DNA of 64,000 nucleotides from Chimonanthus salicifolius (GCA_013350335.1 CM023536.1:46322314-46386313), one strand, 5' to 3'; positions 1 to 12,247 are shown, counted from the stretch's first letter. The notes: generated from the letters alone by a model not told the origin. Numbers and translations are program-made.

Positions 1-27
1 ATTCCTAAATTGGGTTGGGGTATTACA
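1..27 (-). repeat. Start of the 3' LTR of the gypsy element
   Basis: Minus-strand LTRs begin TGTAATACCCC. The tract ends at base 27 next to a purine-rich strand and aligns with the outer end of the 5' LTR at 8686-8712 (25 of 27 identical). The rest of this LTR is outside the window. Confidence 0.85.
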
Positions 28-40
28 TCCCACCCCCCTT
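28..40 (-). other. Polypurine tract of the gypsy element
   Basis: On the minus strand this reads AAGGGGGGTGGGA and abuts the TG of the 3' LTR, the expected place for the plus-strand primer of reverse transcription. Confidence 0.8.
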
Positions 41-1532
41 AAAGAAATTTTGTCCCGAAATTTAAATAGAAAAAATCGTACCTTTTATTAGCGAAGAGAC
101 TCGGGTATACTTTCCTCATAGTCGATTCTGGTTCCCAAGTGACGTGCTGAGTTCCTTGGTGTTGCCATAACACCTGCAGTAGTAGTATAGTTTTTCGTCG
201 AAGCACCTGAGTCCTTGTATCTTGGATCTCAAGGGGTATTTCTTCAAAAGTTAGATCTTCAGCGATTTCAATATCTTCCGCGTTCAACACGTGAGATGGA
301 TCTGGTTCGTATTTTCTGAGCATAGACACATGAAATGTATTGTGTACCTTTTCTAGGCTTGGAGGTAGTGCTATCTGGTAAGCAACTTCTCCGATTCTCT
401 TCAAAACTTCGAAAGGTCCAACGTATCGTGGTGACAACTTTCCTCTACATCCAAATCTCTGTATTCCATGACGTGGAGCTACACGTAGGAACACAAAGTC
501 TCCGACTTCAAATTCTAATGGTTTCCGTCTTTTATCAGCGTAACTTTTTTGTCGGCTCTGAGCGGTTTTGAGACGTTGCTTTATGACTTCCACTTGTTCT
601 GTCGTTTCACGTACCATATCTGGTCCTAACAAAGCTTTGTCTCCTACTTCTGTCCAACACAGAGGTAATTTACAGGGTCTACCGTATAAAGCCTCGTACG
701 GTGCCATTTGTATACTTGACTGATAGCTGTTGTAGTATACAAATTCAACTAAAGCTAGATGATCTTCCCAACTTCCTTGCATGTCCATGACACATGCTCT
801 CAACATGTCCTCTAATGTTTGGATAGTCCTCTCAGACTGACCATCTGTCTGAGGATGAAATGTTGTACTAAAACATAACCTAGTGCCTAACTGCGTCTGT
901 AATCCTTGCCAAAGTCGAGAGACAAATCGGGTGTCTCTATCTGACACGATGGAGACTAGCACTCCATGTAGTCGAACTATCTCCTTGATATACAACTTAC
1001 TCAGAGTGGTCAAAGTGTCTTTCTTCCGGATAGGTAGAAAATGGGCTGACTTAGTCAGTCGGTCCACAATTACCCATATGGAGTCATTTTTCCTTGCTGA
1101 TTTTGGAAAGCCTATTACAAAATCCATGGTAATATGTTCCCACTTCCATTTGGCTACTGGAAGAGGTTGCATTTTTCCACCAGGTCGTTGATGTTCAGCT
1201 TTGACTTGTTGGCAGGTTAAACATTTAGAAACAAAGTCCGCCACTTCCCTCTTCATTCCTTTCCACCAGAATTGTCGGCGTAAATCGCGATACATCTTGG
1301 TACTACCAGGATGAACGGCAAACTTAGAGTGGTGGAAATGTCTAAGCACTTCTTTTCTGCATCCTTCTGACTCTGGGACGAACAATCGTCCTTTGAAAGT
1401 TAAACCTCCGTCGGTTCTAACCTTCCAATCTTCTAACCCTGCTCCACTCGATAGTTGAGCTATCACTTCTTGTGTCTCAACATCGCTTTGCTGTCGTTCC
1501 AGTATTATTCCGACTATTTCGGGTTGCAGCAC
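39..1532 (-). CDS. Gypsy integrase with GPY/F module and chromodomain-like tail
   Basis: An open frame of 497 codons. From the N-terminus it shows an HHCC zinc-binding region (histidines in HHSKFAVHPGS, cysteines in CLTCQQVKAEHQ), then the catalytic core with D in HITMDFVIGFP, D in VSDRDTRF and E in HPQTDGQSERTIQTLEDML. Near residue 365 comes LSPRYVGPFEVLKRIGEVAY, the GPY/F module, and the end (VLWQHQGTQHVTWEPES) resembles the short chromodomain of chromoviruses. The catalytic triad is present. It is the last part of the polyprotein and would normally be fused to RT and RNase H; here a stop or frameshift separates it from the RNase H frame ending at 1545. It would insert cDNA into the genome if expressed as part of an intact element, which this is not. 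Confidence 0.9.
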   Translation of the reverse strand: MLQPEIVGIILERQQSDVETQEVIAQLSSGAGLEDWKVRTDGGLTFKGRLFVPESEGCRKEVLRHFHHSKFAVHPGSTKMYRDLRRQFWWKGMKREVADFVSKCLTCQQVKAEHQRPGGKMQPLPVAKWKWEHITMDFVIGFPKSARKNDSIWVIVDRLTKSAHFLPIRKKDTLTTLSKLYIKEIVRLHGVLVSIVSDRDTRFVSRLWQGLQTQLGTRLCFSTTFHPQTDGQSERTIQTLEDMLRACVMDMQGSWEDHLALVEFVYYNSYQSSIQMAPYEALYGRPCKLPLCWTEVGDKALLGPDMVRETTEQVEVIKQRLKTAQSRQKSYADKRRKPLEFEVGDFVFLRVAPRHGIQRFGCRGKLSPRYVGPFEVLKRIGEVAYQIALPPSLEKVHNTFHVSMLRKYEPDPSHVLNAEDIEIAEDLTFEEIPLEIQDTRTQVLRRKTILLLQVLWQHQGTQHVTWEPESTMRKVYPSLFANKRYDFFYLNFGTKFL

Positions 1533-1544
1533 TAGATTTTGAAT

Positions 1545-2180
1545 TCATGCCGATTCACTACTTTCAACCAATTCTAAATCATAGTCAGATAGAATTTCTA
1601 ATAATTTCCATTGTAATGAGGCTACCTTTGCAACATCACCACGAGACTTCCTACTTAGGGCATCTGCTACCACATTAGTTTTTCCATGATGGTAGGAGAG
1701 TTCAAAGTCATAATCTCCTAAATACTCCATCCATCTCCGTTGTCTCATATTTAAATCTTTCTGAGTGAATAAATACTTGAGACTATAGTGATCAGAAAAG
1801 ACATTAAATCGTTCACCATATAAGTAATGTCTCCAAAGTTTCAGGGCAAACACTACTGCTGCTAGTTCTAAGTCATGAGTGGGGTAGTTTTGCTCATGTC
1901 CTTTCAACTGTCTGGACCCATAAGCAACTACTTTTCCCTCTTGCATTAAAACACACCCTAATCCCAGTTTGGAAGCATCACAATAGACCTCATAACCACG
2001 TCCTTGTTCAGGTATGATTAACACAGGAGAGGTGGTTAGTTTATCCTTTAGGTCCTGAAATGCTTTCTCACAGTCTTCTGTCCACTCAAATTTGACATCT
2101 TTTCGTGTCAAACGAGTCATTGGTACTGCAATTTGAGAGAAATTTGGAATAAATTTTCGGTAATAGCCCGCTAAACCCAT
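1545..2180 (-). pseudogene. Gypsy RT thumb and RNase H segment
   Basis: The frame starts [18 protein letters not shown], the conserved junction after the RT domain, and continues into RNase H ([16 protein letters not shown], then [15 protein letters not shown] and VVADALSRK). An in-frame TGA just upstream (about 2186-2188) and a frameshift near 2325 separate it from the RT frame, so a full polyprotein cannot be made. Family knowledge: this domain degrades the RNA strand during reverse transcription. Confidence 0.85.
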
Positions 2181-2299
2181 AAAACTTCAAATTTCTGTGA
2201 CATTTTTAGGCCTTTCCCAATTCATAACTGTTTTCACTTTTGCCGGATCCACCGAAATTCCATCTACCGACACCACATGTCCGAGAAATTGGACTTGTG

Positions 2300-4021
2300 T
2301 CAGCCAAAATTCACATTTACTGAGTTTAGCATATAATTGGTATCCCGTAAAGTCTGTAAAATGACACGTAGATGTTGTTCATGTTCCTCTTCAGTCGACG
2401 AATATATTAAAATATCATCGATGAAGACAATTACGAATTCTCTTAAATATGGTCGGAAAATCCGATTCATCAAATCCATGAAAGTAGCTGGTGCATTTGT
2501 TACCCCAAAAGGCATGACCAGAAACTCATATAAGCCATATTGGGTACGAAAAGCAGTTTTGGGAATATCTTCCTGCCTGACTCGAAGTTGGTGATACCCA
2601 GATCTCAAGTCAATTTTTGAGAAACACCTTGCTCCTCTCAACAAGTCAAATAGATCATCTATTCTAGGCAATGGGTACTTGTTTTTAATGGTTACTTGGT
2701 TCAATGGCCGGTAATCTATACACATTCCCAGTGACCCATCTTTCTTTTTTATAAATAGAGCTGGTGCACCCCAAGTTGAATTACTCAAACGAATGAAACC
2801 AAGTTGGAGAAGTTCATCTATTTGCTTGGCTAACTCTTTCTGTTCGGCCGGCGCCATCCTATATGGTGCCATAGATATAGGAGATGTTCCAGGCTGCAGG
2901 TCAATTACAAAGTCTATCTCTCGGCGTGGAGGTAAACCACTGAGTTTATCTAGAAATACATCTGGAAACTCACAAACCACTCGAGACAAACTGGCTTTTA
3001 TACCTTCTACATCCTCCCATCCCATGCTAGCTACAATTCTACCAGGATATGCCTTCAAACCAGAGAACTGAACTCTGATGTTCTCATATGGTACTAATTT
3101 CTCTACAAATCGGACTCTGGTCGGTGATATCCCATAAATCTTTCTTTGTAGGCAATCTATCAAAACCTGGTGTGCAGTTAACCAATCCATTCCTAGAATG
3201 ATGTCAAAATCTGTCATTTCTATTAAAAAGAAATCATATACTATATCTAGATCATTCATTCCAAGAACACAGGATTCGCATATCTGATCAACCCGTACTT
3301 TCTTTCCTAATGGTGACACTACCATCAAAGGTTTGGTGGCAACTACTGACGATAAATTCAATTTATCCCGACATGATTTAGAGATGAATGAATGTGAAGC
3401 GCCGGTATCTACTAATACTTGTGCCATGAAACTAAAGAGAGGTATGGTACCTTCCATTACAGCGTTCTCTGTCGGCTCCTCCTCCTGGGTTCCCATGGTG
3501 TAGACTCTTCCTCGAGTCGTCTGAGAGCGTCCTTGATTTCTAGCTTCTCCAGTCCTTCGTGGCGCATTTCCAGATGCCACTGAACCTCTGGAGGGTGGTG
3601 GAGTAGACTGCATTTGAGATTGCATCGGTTTAACATTCTGGGAAGGTCCTGCCATGTTGCTTCGAGTGTCAGGATAAGGACAATCTTTAATGAAATGTCC
3701 CATTTGTTTGCATCTGAAGCATACTAGGCTGTCAGCTACTAGAACGTCGTTCTGTGGACATTGCTTTACCGTGTGACCCGGCTGATTACACGTGTAGCAT
3801 ACCACTTGCCTGGGCCCAGTGTAACTGGTCTGTCCCACAAATGTTTGTCCCTTCCTAGTGAATGAACTTTTACTAAATTTCCTCTTTTTGTTATGCAGAG
3901 GAGGTTTCGGTGCATCTCCTTGCCGAGACCGATCCACATTTCTGTTAGTGGTGTCAACTGCTTCTACCATGGAAGCTCGACTAATCACCTCTTCTAAAGT
4001 GGCAAATTGAATTCCTGTCAC
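2300..4021 (-). pseudogene. Gypsy gag C-terminus (zinc knuckles), protease and reverse transcriptase
   Basis: 573 codons in one frame. Two CCHC knuckles are visible ([15 protein letters not shown] and [15 protein letters not shown]), then an aspartic protease ([13 protein letters not shown]), then RT with the fingers ([20 protein letters not shown]), [12 protein letters not shown] and the catalytic [10 protein letters not shown]. It is joined upstream to the gag frame only through an in-frame TAG at 4028-4030. The last residues (NSVNVNFG) are out of register with the family, marking a frameshift near 2325. RT copies element RNA into DNA; protease cuts the polyprotein. Catalytic residues survive but the frame does not. 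Confidence 0.9.
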
Positions 4022-4027
4022 TTGCCG

Positions 4028-4631
4028 CTAAAGGAAAGGACGAAGTCCCTCAATATAATGCTGGATTTTCTCCTCCTCATTGTCAAAGATGCGGGGAGCA
4101 TATTGACAAAGATTTAGAAACTTTGCGGTGTACTGGGCTACCGTGTCGAAGCCCTGTTTTAGATCTAGGAATTGTCTCCTCTTAGCATCCCTTGCCATCT
4201 TTAGATAATAGCGAGAAAGGAAAGCTGTAGAGAACTCTTCCCAAGTCATGGGTTCACGGTTTCTCGCATTATATTTGATTTCCCACCATTTATAGGCGTC
4301 TCCCTCCAATTGATAGGTGGCGAGAGTCACCTTTAGGTCCTCAGCTGTGGCTAGAGTGTCGAAGATTCGCCCAATCTGGTTAATCCAGTTTTCAGCTTCA
4401 GTTGGTTCCGCATTTCCCGATAAAGTCGGTGGGTTTAATTGTTTGAAATTTTGCAGAGCTGAAGTAGCTCTTCCCTCCGGGAGTTCTCTCCCGTGGTCAG
4501 CGGAGATCATCTACAACCCTTTGGAAAGCCTCCACAGTGACACGGACTGCGTCTAAGAGTTCAGGTTGATTCCCTGGGGGTGGTACTGCATTCTCCCCCT
4601 GGTTTTCAGAATCTCCCCGTGATTCTGACAT
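4028..4631 (-). pseudogene. Gypsy gag N-terminal part
   Basis: The likely start ATG is at 4629-4631 (MSESRGDSENQGENAV...), and that frame stops near 4500 in DDLR. A second frame from 4510 carries the retrotrans_gag domain (NPPTLSGNAEPTEAENWINQ; later YQLEGDAYKWWEIK and FLDLKQGFDTVAQYTAKF). One frameshift near 4500 and one TAG at 4028-4030 break the protein into three. Gag would form the particle around element RNA. Confidence 0.85.
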
Positions 4632-5255
4632 CTTGAGGATCATAGGTATCAATAACAGAGTTCAAAGTAAAAATTTCATCACAACACACAGTAACTAAAC
4701 ATACTTATATATATATTACATTCAAAGGAGATACATAGTCTTTTATACATCCAAGCATACAGATATTCACACATACATACTCCTACTCCTTCCAGTTTCC
4801 CATACTAATACTTTCTTACATTCTACGATCACTCTCACATTTTTTCCTTACGTCTTTACATTTTCACATGTTTACATATTTATATTTTTACAACACTCCC
4901 TTTCATCGAAATTCAAGCAAATTTATACATTAATCACAAAATAATACATACACACAATTATATCACCTTGTACCGATCCTCTTCTTGGGTTCTCTCCCAA
5001 TCTTAATCGATGTCAAAGCCTCTCAGTACTCCCAACATCTTTTGATTCCAATCCACAAGATATCCTCACATCCAAATATTGGGTTTAAAGTATCAACTTG
5101 ATACTAAAATCACACCACTTATCAAAATAAGGGGGATTTGATTACATTCCAACTCAAGGTTCTATCCACCCAACTTTAAAAACTAAGGAGATGAACCTAA
5201 ACTCAAACAATCATTCTACTAATTCCCATACACGCAGTCCGAGAGTTTGAATCAT
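4632..5255 (-). other. Untranslated leader of the gypsy element
   Basis: This lies between the PBS and the gag start and is AT-rich with runs of ACATA/TACAT. No coding signal was seen. Confidence 0.6.
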
Positions 5256-5267
5256 GCTCTGATACCA
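5256..5267 (-). other. Primer binding site (initiator Met tRNA)
   Basis: The minus strand reads TGGTATCAGAGC, the complement of the 3' end of plant initiator methionine tRNA, 3 bp inside the LTR end at 5271. This fixes the orientation of the element. Confidence 0.9.
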
Positions 5268-5270
5268 CCT

Positions 5271-8200
5271 TGTCACGCCCCGAACCCAGATGTAGGCCCG
5301 GAATGCGACTAAATTTTTTTTTTTTAAAACAATAAACTCTAACCACCCATCGTCATAACTAGGCTGGATCTTCAAGTTTACCAAAACCCGATCCTAGAAA
5401 ATGTTACACGTGCTTTTCACACATGGACTCAAACATATACCATATGTCCACATATCACACAACGATTATTTTCATTTGTCTCATCAGCGTTACGCACGAA
5501 AACATAGTGGATATAATGTATACGACATTAAAATTTACAGACATAAGTTTCTTATGCCACATGAGGCATATTTATTACAAATACTCAAACATATTTAAGC
5601 AAGCAAATAGTTTCTACGTGCGGAAAACCTTAGGAACTTCTAAGTTCCGACTTTCAACGAGGCACCACTGGTCCCTCCAATCCTTCATCTGGTTCAGATC
5701 CTGCATTGTAAGGGACGTGAGCAACAGTCCAGTGGAGAGAACTCACCATAAAATCCAATGATTGTAATGCAACAACGCATAAGCAATGCATGTCATAGAA
5801 AAATATGTTATATCCCATTTTCACCCTAGGATCATCTTCTAAGGTTTTTACTCATATTGTATTGTTAACACTGGGGTCGGTTCCCAACCATGTTACAACA
5901 CCGGGGTAAGCCCCCATTTAAAGTTCCAAACAGAACTAATATTAATTCCTCCACGGAAATAATATAGCAACTTGCAAGTGCATACGGTCTCCACGACCCG
6001 GTCTACTAGCCCATCCAACACCAACGGTTGATGGCGGTCGACCACAGCCTACTAACACGTCCAACCCAAAGGGTCGCAAACGGTGTTCGGCTAATCTCAG
6101 CAATTATAGCCCAACGGCAAATATCAAACTTTACAAAGTTATTATCTTCCACAGATTTAACTTATGAACATAATTATCACATGCAAATGTCAAATGCATG
6201 ATAATGCATGATTTCCGGTGCCCTCCTTACACAGGGACTTATTCTGAGAGAACCACCATATTTCAGTTTTACCATTTGGTATATCAAATACCAATACAAG
6301 AGATTAATAAAATAATCAATATCACACAACATATAAAACTGGATTTAATAACACGAATGCCTTCACCCAGTTTTTACCCGACAATTCCCAGACACTCCAT
6401 GGTTCCATACTGCGTTAGAGACTACAAGTCCTCGACTCCCCGACACCATTTTAACGCCTACGTTCTAAACAGTTAGAACATTTGCATCCCTTACATGTAG
6501 GCAGTGTCAGGTCTCGTATTCTGGACCTATATAGCCTTTTCCATCTTTAATTGACCATGGGTCCCATTTCAGTCTGGTGTTAGTGGGTTTAACATATAAC
6601 ACAATACAAATGTTGGTTCGAGTCTCCTCACCTTCTCCGGTTGAGTTTTTCACAGAAAATCTGTAAGATAGAGTAAAATGTATAAAATTTCTATTTGTCA
6701 GTATATACACATAATAATTTCCTAAACCTCGCGCTATTTTTTCAGAAAATATGATATGTGTAATGTGTCATCTAGGCTCTTTCTACTCCTTTAAATTATG
6801 TTAGAAAGTTAGTTGTCAGCCATTCAAAACATTACAATAAAATGAAAAATGTAAAGTACTCAGTGCCTTCTCTCGTATTGTCTTCTGGAGAAAGGACCAT
6901 GAAGACGTATTGTGAGAGGCCCAGAGGGTACAGAGACAGTAAAGTAAATAAAAGTACTCAGTGCCCTATTCTCATATTGTCTTCTGGAAGAAGGACCATG
7001 GAGACGTATTGAGAATGTGGCCCAGAGGGTACAGAGACAGTAAAGTAAATAAAAGTACTCAGTGCTTTATCCTCGTATTGTCTTCTGGAAGAAGGACCAT
7101 GGAGACGTATTGAGAATGTGGCCCAGAGGGTACAGTACAGGAATTTAAACACACAAGGCGGAAAAATAAACACACAATAGTCAGCTGGGGTTAATCTTTT
7201 CCTCGATTTTACTTAGGGTCAAAAATTATATTTTTAACGTAAAATAATACGAATCTTGAGGGTAAAATTTAAATTTTAAGAGGAAATCTATTTTTCCCCA
7301 AAAAAAAAATCTCATTTTTTTGAACCCCAATACTAAATTATTTTACTCCTAACTTGCTATGGAGTTAATAAAAATAAGAATATAATTATTTCGATACCTT
7401 GGGTGCAAAATTCTGTGTAAGATTGACTAAATTTGAAAACCCTTAAAAGAATTCAGGAAATCCGAACGTTCGGCTGCTGCTGGTATGGCCAAAGCAAGAG
7501 AAATAAGAAGAAAGAAAAGAAAATAGGAGGAAGAGGGCTTGCTGTTTTTGAAAGAGGGAGAGAGAGCAAAACGGCAGAGGAGTTTCTTTTTTTTTCTTTA
7601 CGTTCTGGCTTCCTCGTCGATTACTCCTATTTATAGGCAACCGTATGGATTTTTTTTAATCATAGAGGTTGCCGAAGCTATTCATAGGTTTATAGGTTTT
7701 TTAATAACTATGCATTTATTGTTATATATTTTATAATTATTATTACAACTGCCACCAACCGCATAGGCAATTGGCGGTGTTGTAATCTTCCAACACAACT
7801 ACAAGCTACATCCGTAGCTTTAAAACTCATCTTTCATCTGTTTCTGATATTATTTTATAATATAATATTAGTTTATTCTTTTTAATATTTACATCTATGT
7901 CCTTTCTTTTATCGGAGTATTTTAGGGTCTCACTAAATTGATACAATTGGTTCAGTAGATCAGGTATTAAAAACGGAGCATGATATTAAAATTTGGGGTG
8001 AAGTCTATCTCAAAAACCCAATGTTTTCGCTAAAAATCACCGTTTTAACAAAATCTCCTAATCTTCAAGATTCTTTTTGAAAGTATCCAACCTTATAGTT
8101 TGATAGAGTAAATTTGTCTGATAAAAACATTCTAAAGTTTCAAAGTGTTTTGAAGTAAAAAATCACATTTTCCAAGTGAAAGAATATTCAACGGCCCATA

Positions 8201-8712
8201 TTTCATGGCTTAAAGTAAATATCGAAAACTAACTATTTTAGAGTATAAAGAAATAAACAGTTTAGTTATAATACAGATTGAGTACTGACTCTCTCTGTAT
8301 ATTTTTAGGACTTCCTCTACCCTGTCAAATTGGGGTTTTACCACTTTAAAACTTAGAGGTAAAATAAATTAGAGAAATTATAACGAGATTGGCATGTCAT
8401 TAGGTCCGAAATTTAAAAATAATACATAATCTAAAATTTGAAGTTCAAAGTAAGTTAAATGACTGAGTTTATACAGCAGCTAAGGTTTAAGCTTGAAATA
8501 ATATTATTATTATATTCATAACTCACCCATATACCTTTGGAATTTAATTAAAAGAGTTATCGGATTCGGATCGAGTCAAACTCAGATCCGTTGAAGAACT
8601 TATTTGATACTCTTTACGATTAGAAGAAAATAATTCATAATTAATGGATAAAAATTATTTAATTAATCATAATTAATCATAATTAATTCTTAAATTGGGC
8701 TGGGGTATTACA
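5271..8712 (-). repeat. 5' LTR of the gypsy element (3.44 kb)
   Basis: On the minus strand it runs from TGTAATACCCC at 8712 to GGGGCGTGACA at 5271. It has no convincing coding content. It contains a three-copy tandem repeat of about 100 bp (6855-7140), poly-A/T tracts and the leader promoter. A related LTR of similar length and the same terminal bases lies at 43466-46723. Confidence 0.88.
6855..7140. repeat. Tandem repeat of about 98-101 bp, almost 3 copies, inside the LTR
   Basis: Units begin AGTACTCAGTGC at 6855, 6953 and 7054. Each holds TATTGTCTTCTGGA, a GACGTATTG block and GGCCCAGAGGGTACAG. The third unit breaks off near 7140. Its place in the U3-like part of the LTR suggests enhancer-type repeats, but that is inference. 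Confidence 0.85.
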
Positions 8713-9892
8713 TTTTTCCAAAAACATTTCATCGAAATCCATATTGTCATTAGAATTCATCTTCTTTGAAAACCAACAAACATGTCCTTCTATAGATTAA
8801 GTACTTTTTTATTTTTTATTTTGTGTTTTTTAATATGCCTAAATAGATAACTACATCTAGATGGGTTTGAGTCTAATAACTAAGTCAACCTATTTAATTA
8901 AACAGATAAATGTGTTTGGATAGACTTGACGCATATTCTCTTTAAAAGGATGAGAGTTGACAGTTGAGGTTGATTTGATAAATGTGTAGGTAATGGATGG
9001 AGAAATTAGAGATTAATCCTAATCCTAATATGATCCAACTCAAATCTGACCCCGGCCGATTCATTGTCTAAAACTACATGTGATATGATATGTGATATGA
9101 TATTAGCCAAACTTTGACTGTCAATTCTCTCCACCGTATTGATATGAAAATTTTGAAAAAATAATAAATGACTAAGGGTGAACATCTACATGGAGCCATA
9201 AATCATTGTAACCTTTGTTAGATTTTTTTTTTCACCCATTATAAGTGGGCTGAAATCGGGTCCAGTTGGGTTTCTTAAAATCCAATTCAATCCGAGTCAA
9301 TATTTATGGAACTAATTTTGATTGTACTCAAGCTATTGACCCAAAATTCTCGATTCGACCCGACTTGAGTTCTAACCCAACTCAATCCAAATTCTGACAA
9401 GACCTGCATTCTGACCCCATTTTAGCCGAGTTGGGTTAACTTGAAAATTCTTCAACCTGACCCGGTCTTAATTCCATACGGGTTTTTGTCTTCTCAACCC
9501 AACTCGACCCGCTGACTTGACCCACATGATTTCTCAGGTCTGGTCCAAGCATATCTCAAACTTAACTGATACACGAGACTTGTGGGTCGTTTTGTGTATC
9601 CGTAAGATTAGTCTCACACTCTCATCTTCAATGTAGGATAGAGATAGCCATGTTACCTTAAAAAACATGACCACATTCATAAAGTGTGTGAAAAAAACAA
9701 CATATAAATCACAAATATTGAAAATCTAACTTCCAAGAAAAATAATTAATAAGAAAAGGCACTTGAATATACTTCAATGTTTAAACTGGTGATAGAAAAG
9801 CATTAAGAGTCCATTCTTGTTACATTGTGTATAGACTATGGAGTTATGGACTATAGAGTATAGACAGAGAGAGACATGTGACCTATTTTCAA
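8713..9892. other. Intergenic region, no gene seen
   Basis: AT-rich sequence downstream of the aquaporin. 9230-9560 is full of degenerate GACCCGA/AACTCAA words and looks like an old repeat. No coding frame or RNA gene was found. Confidence 0.5.
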
Positions 9893-11598
9893 TCAATTCA
9901 ATTGTGAGCCTCTTCTTAGTCCTTTCAAGAAAGAGCCAGTCTTGGTGATTTCACGCAGGGGCTTCTTGTTAAAACGGATTAGGTTGTAGGCCCAAGCACC
10001 CAATATGTTCCCACATATGGGCCCAACTATGGAGACCCATATGCTCTCGTAACGGTTACCCACTATTGCAGGCCCTACGCTCCTTGCCGGATTCATAGAC
10101 GCTCCTCCAGAAATCGGTCTGTCAAAATATAAATCATCATTATCATCATCATCACTATCTAAGGCTCGCCATGTCAAAATGAAAAAGAAAATTGTAAATG
10201 GTTTCCTTTACATTATTAACGGTATCGAAATGGATAAAATAAACAAACCGTAGGGTGCAATTTGAGTTACGCCCAATTTAAACAAAAGTAGCCCAATCTT
10301 TAAACTGTCCTCGAAAAAGTCAGGCACGCTTAAGGTCAGGTTAGCTCTAAACGGAGTTTTGTTAGGGCTGGGCTTTGATTAGCTCTCAACCCAACCAGGC
10401 CCAACGTAATCCAGGTTAGGTTCCATTCTGGTTGTCTTTTAGAAGTTTGGGTTGGGCCTGTGTTGGCCCTTAATTCAGCCTAACCTACCCAAGTTGCAGC
10501 AGTGATCTTATAATATGTGCAAATTTAAAAGAGATTAAGGGGTGATAAGGTTTAGAAAATACCCAGCAAAAAGCACATTCAACAGCTCCAACTGCAAGCC
10601 CAGCAGGTTCTCCAATCTGCATTTGCAAAAGAGAACAGAAAACTGATCAGATCACATCAGCCATTTTACCTCACTCGATAAAATTCATTTTTGAAATGAA
10701 ATCACATCAACACCCATTCTCCATTTCATCTTACTATTGTCCAAAACATTTTTCGGCACTTTACGATTAAAGCATCAGTGGATCAGTCGCATTCGATCAA
10801 CCACTTGAGCACTAATTGGACAACCGTGGCTCACAAGTGAACATGATTCTATATACAATTTTACAGAGTATGGGTTGTATTCGATTGATCGTATGCATTT
10901 CTATATTCAATTTATCAAATTTTAGTCAAGTCGATAATTTGGAAGGTTAGACTCAACAAAACTCATTGACCTAACCTAGCTCAAAATCACACTCTGCTAT
11001 AGAACATAAGTTAGAAACTCACCGCTCGACTATCGGTGGCAATGCCGGAGATGACAAACATGAGGTAGAATGAGATGATGAATTCAAGGACAAGTGATTG
11101 CAGGTTAGACCCAGTTGGAATGGTTCCTGGAAAATGCTCGCGCTTTCCACCAAACAACAAGCTTAGTGTTCCACTTGCCAGGGTCGCACCCCATACCTGG
11201 GCTGAGATGTAAGCTGGAACCTGTAACATTATTTAAAGCATTGAATCAAATATTTCTTACGACTCTCAAATTGGGTGCGTGATTTTTGCCTTCTGTTTGA
11301 TGCCATAGAGTTAGATCGATGACATAAAACTGTAACTGATACACTAAATAATCATTCATTAGTTAAGTAAAATCACCTGTTTCCATCGAAATCTTCTACA
11401 AACAGCAAAGGCAATTGTGACAGCAGGATTGAAGTGTGCACCGGAGATGTGACCAACAGTGTACACCATAACCATGACTGCGAGCCCCCACACAACACAG
11501 ATTCCTGGAAATGTGACTGAACCTTTGCTCAGATTCACCACCACTGATGCACACCCAGCAAATATCACAAAATATGTTCCAAATACTTCTGCTATCAA
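9893..11598 (-). pseudogene. NIP1-like aquaporin, exons 2-5, frameshifted in exon 4
   Basis: Minus-strand exons with GT-AG borders: exon 2 11598-11377 (222 nt), exon 3 11220-11023 (198 nt), exon 4 10616-10563 (54 nt) and exon 5 10118-9893 (226 nt). Products of this family are membrane channels for water and small uncharged solutes or metalloids. Seen: LIAEVFGTYFVIFAGC, first NPA in HISGAHFNPAVTIAFA, TDSRA at the end of exon 3, second NPA in ISGGASMNPARSVGPA, and a charged C-tail (NKKPLREITKTGSFLKG). W in VVWGL and R after the second NPA fit the NIP subgroup I selectivity filter. Exon 4 is 54 nt where I recall 62 nt in NIP genes; the lost 8 nt shift the frame, so exon 5 would be read out of frame and stop early. 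Exon 1 (cytoplasmic N-terminus) was not found within 600 bp upstream, where a copia element sits. Probably a pseudogene, unless the 8 bp is an assembly error. Confidence 0.85.
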
Positions 11599-12247
11599 CT
11601 GAACAAATACATCCACAAAACCCAAAAAAAGAAAAAAAAAATCCATTAGAGATAGGAATTTGGTCTGAAAGTTCAAAAACCTGAATAACTGATCTGAGTA
11701 AAGGTTGCCTTGACTCTTGAGCAAAAATTCTTAGTTCAATTTATGATAGGACTGAGCTAGGACAAAAAAATAAAGCCCAATTATTATTAGGTCGGGCTTG
11801 GGCTTCTCTTTTTGCCGGCCCAAAAGCCTAAATTTGATCTGATTTTGTAGCCACATAAAAAACAATATATGAGGTTGCACATCAAGCCTGGTCCATCTTT
11901 TTCATTTTTATTAAACTTTTTTTTTGAGAGATCTGAAAATCTGAATGGTTTATTGAAAACTCACTAATTACATATAAAGGGAAATTAACAGGGCATCAGT
12001 ATTTTTTTTTTTTTAATTTACATTTGAAAAACCACAGGAAACCCAGCGTAAAACCCCATGGGTGATACCCACTGCCTTTAGGGTACACCAGGTTAGGCCA
12101 TGGGGGCTCGAAGGATGTAGCTCAACTGGTTAACCTTCTGTCTCGAAAAGCGGATTTCACTATTTTTAACAACTAGGAACACAAGACTTGTCCTTTGTCC
12201 ACATGTAAATAACCTAATTGATGAAAAGATACATGACATGTCCCTAT
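11599..12247. other. Intergenic strip with SINE-like debris between the aquaporin and copia-1
   Basis: No NIP exon 1 was recognised. 11925-12110 begins with a T-rich run and carries CCCATGGGTGATACCCACTG and GGCCATGGGGGCTCGA, words shared with SINE-like copies at 38400 and 53015. 12108-12145 adds a tRNA-like GGATGTAGCTCAACTGGTTA box. Confidence 0.5.

Larger units (their letters stand above)
1..8712 (-). mobile_element. Ty3/gypsy (Tekay-like chromovirus) LTR retrotransposon, 3' LTR cut by window edge
   Basis: Read on the minus strand the order is 5' LTR (8712 to 5271), PBS, leader, gag, protease, reverse transcriptase, RNase H, integrase, polypurine tract, then the first 27 bp of the 3' LTR. 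The 27 bases at 1-27 match 8686-8712 with two differences, so both are the same LTR terminus. RT-RNaseH-INT order is the gypsy order. A C-terminal GPY/F-type module and a chromodomain-like tail on the integrase, plus LTRs over 3 kb, suggest the Tekay (Del) clade; the clade call is inference from memory of the family. The element is defective: gag, pol and RNase H are separated by stops and frameshifts. No target duplication can be scored because the other end lies outside the window. Confidence 0.93.

Noticed and set aside
4021..4030. Programmed stop readthrough between gypsy gag and pol
   Set aside because: The stop falls before the zinc knuckles, inside gag, not at the gag-pol border, and the element has other breaks.
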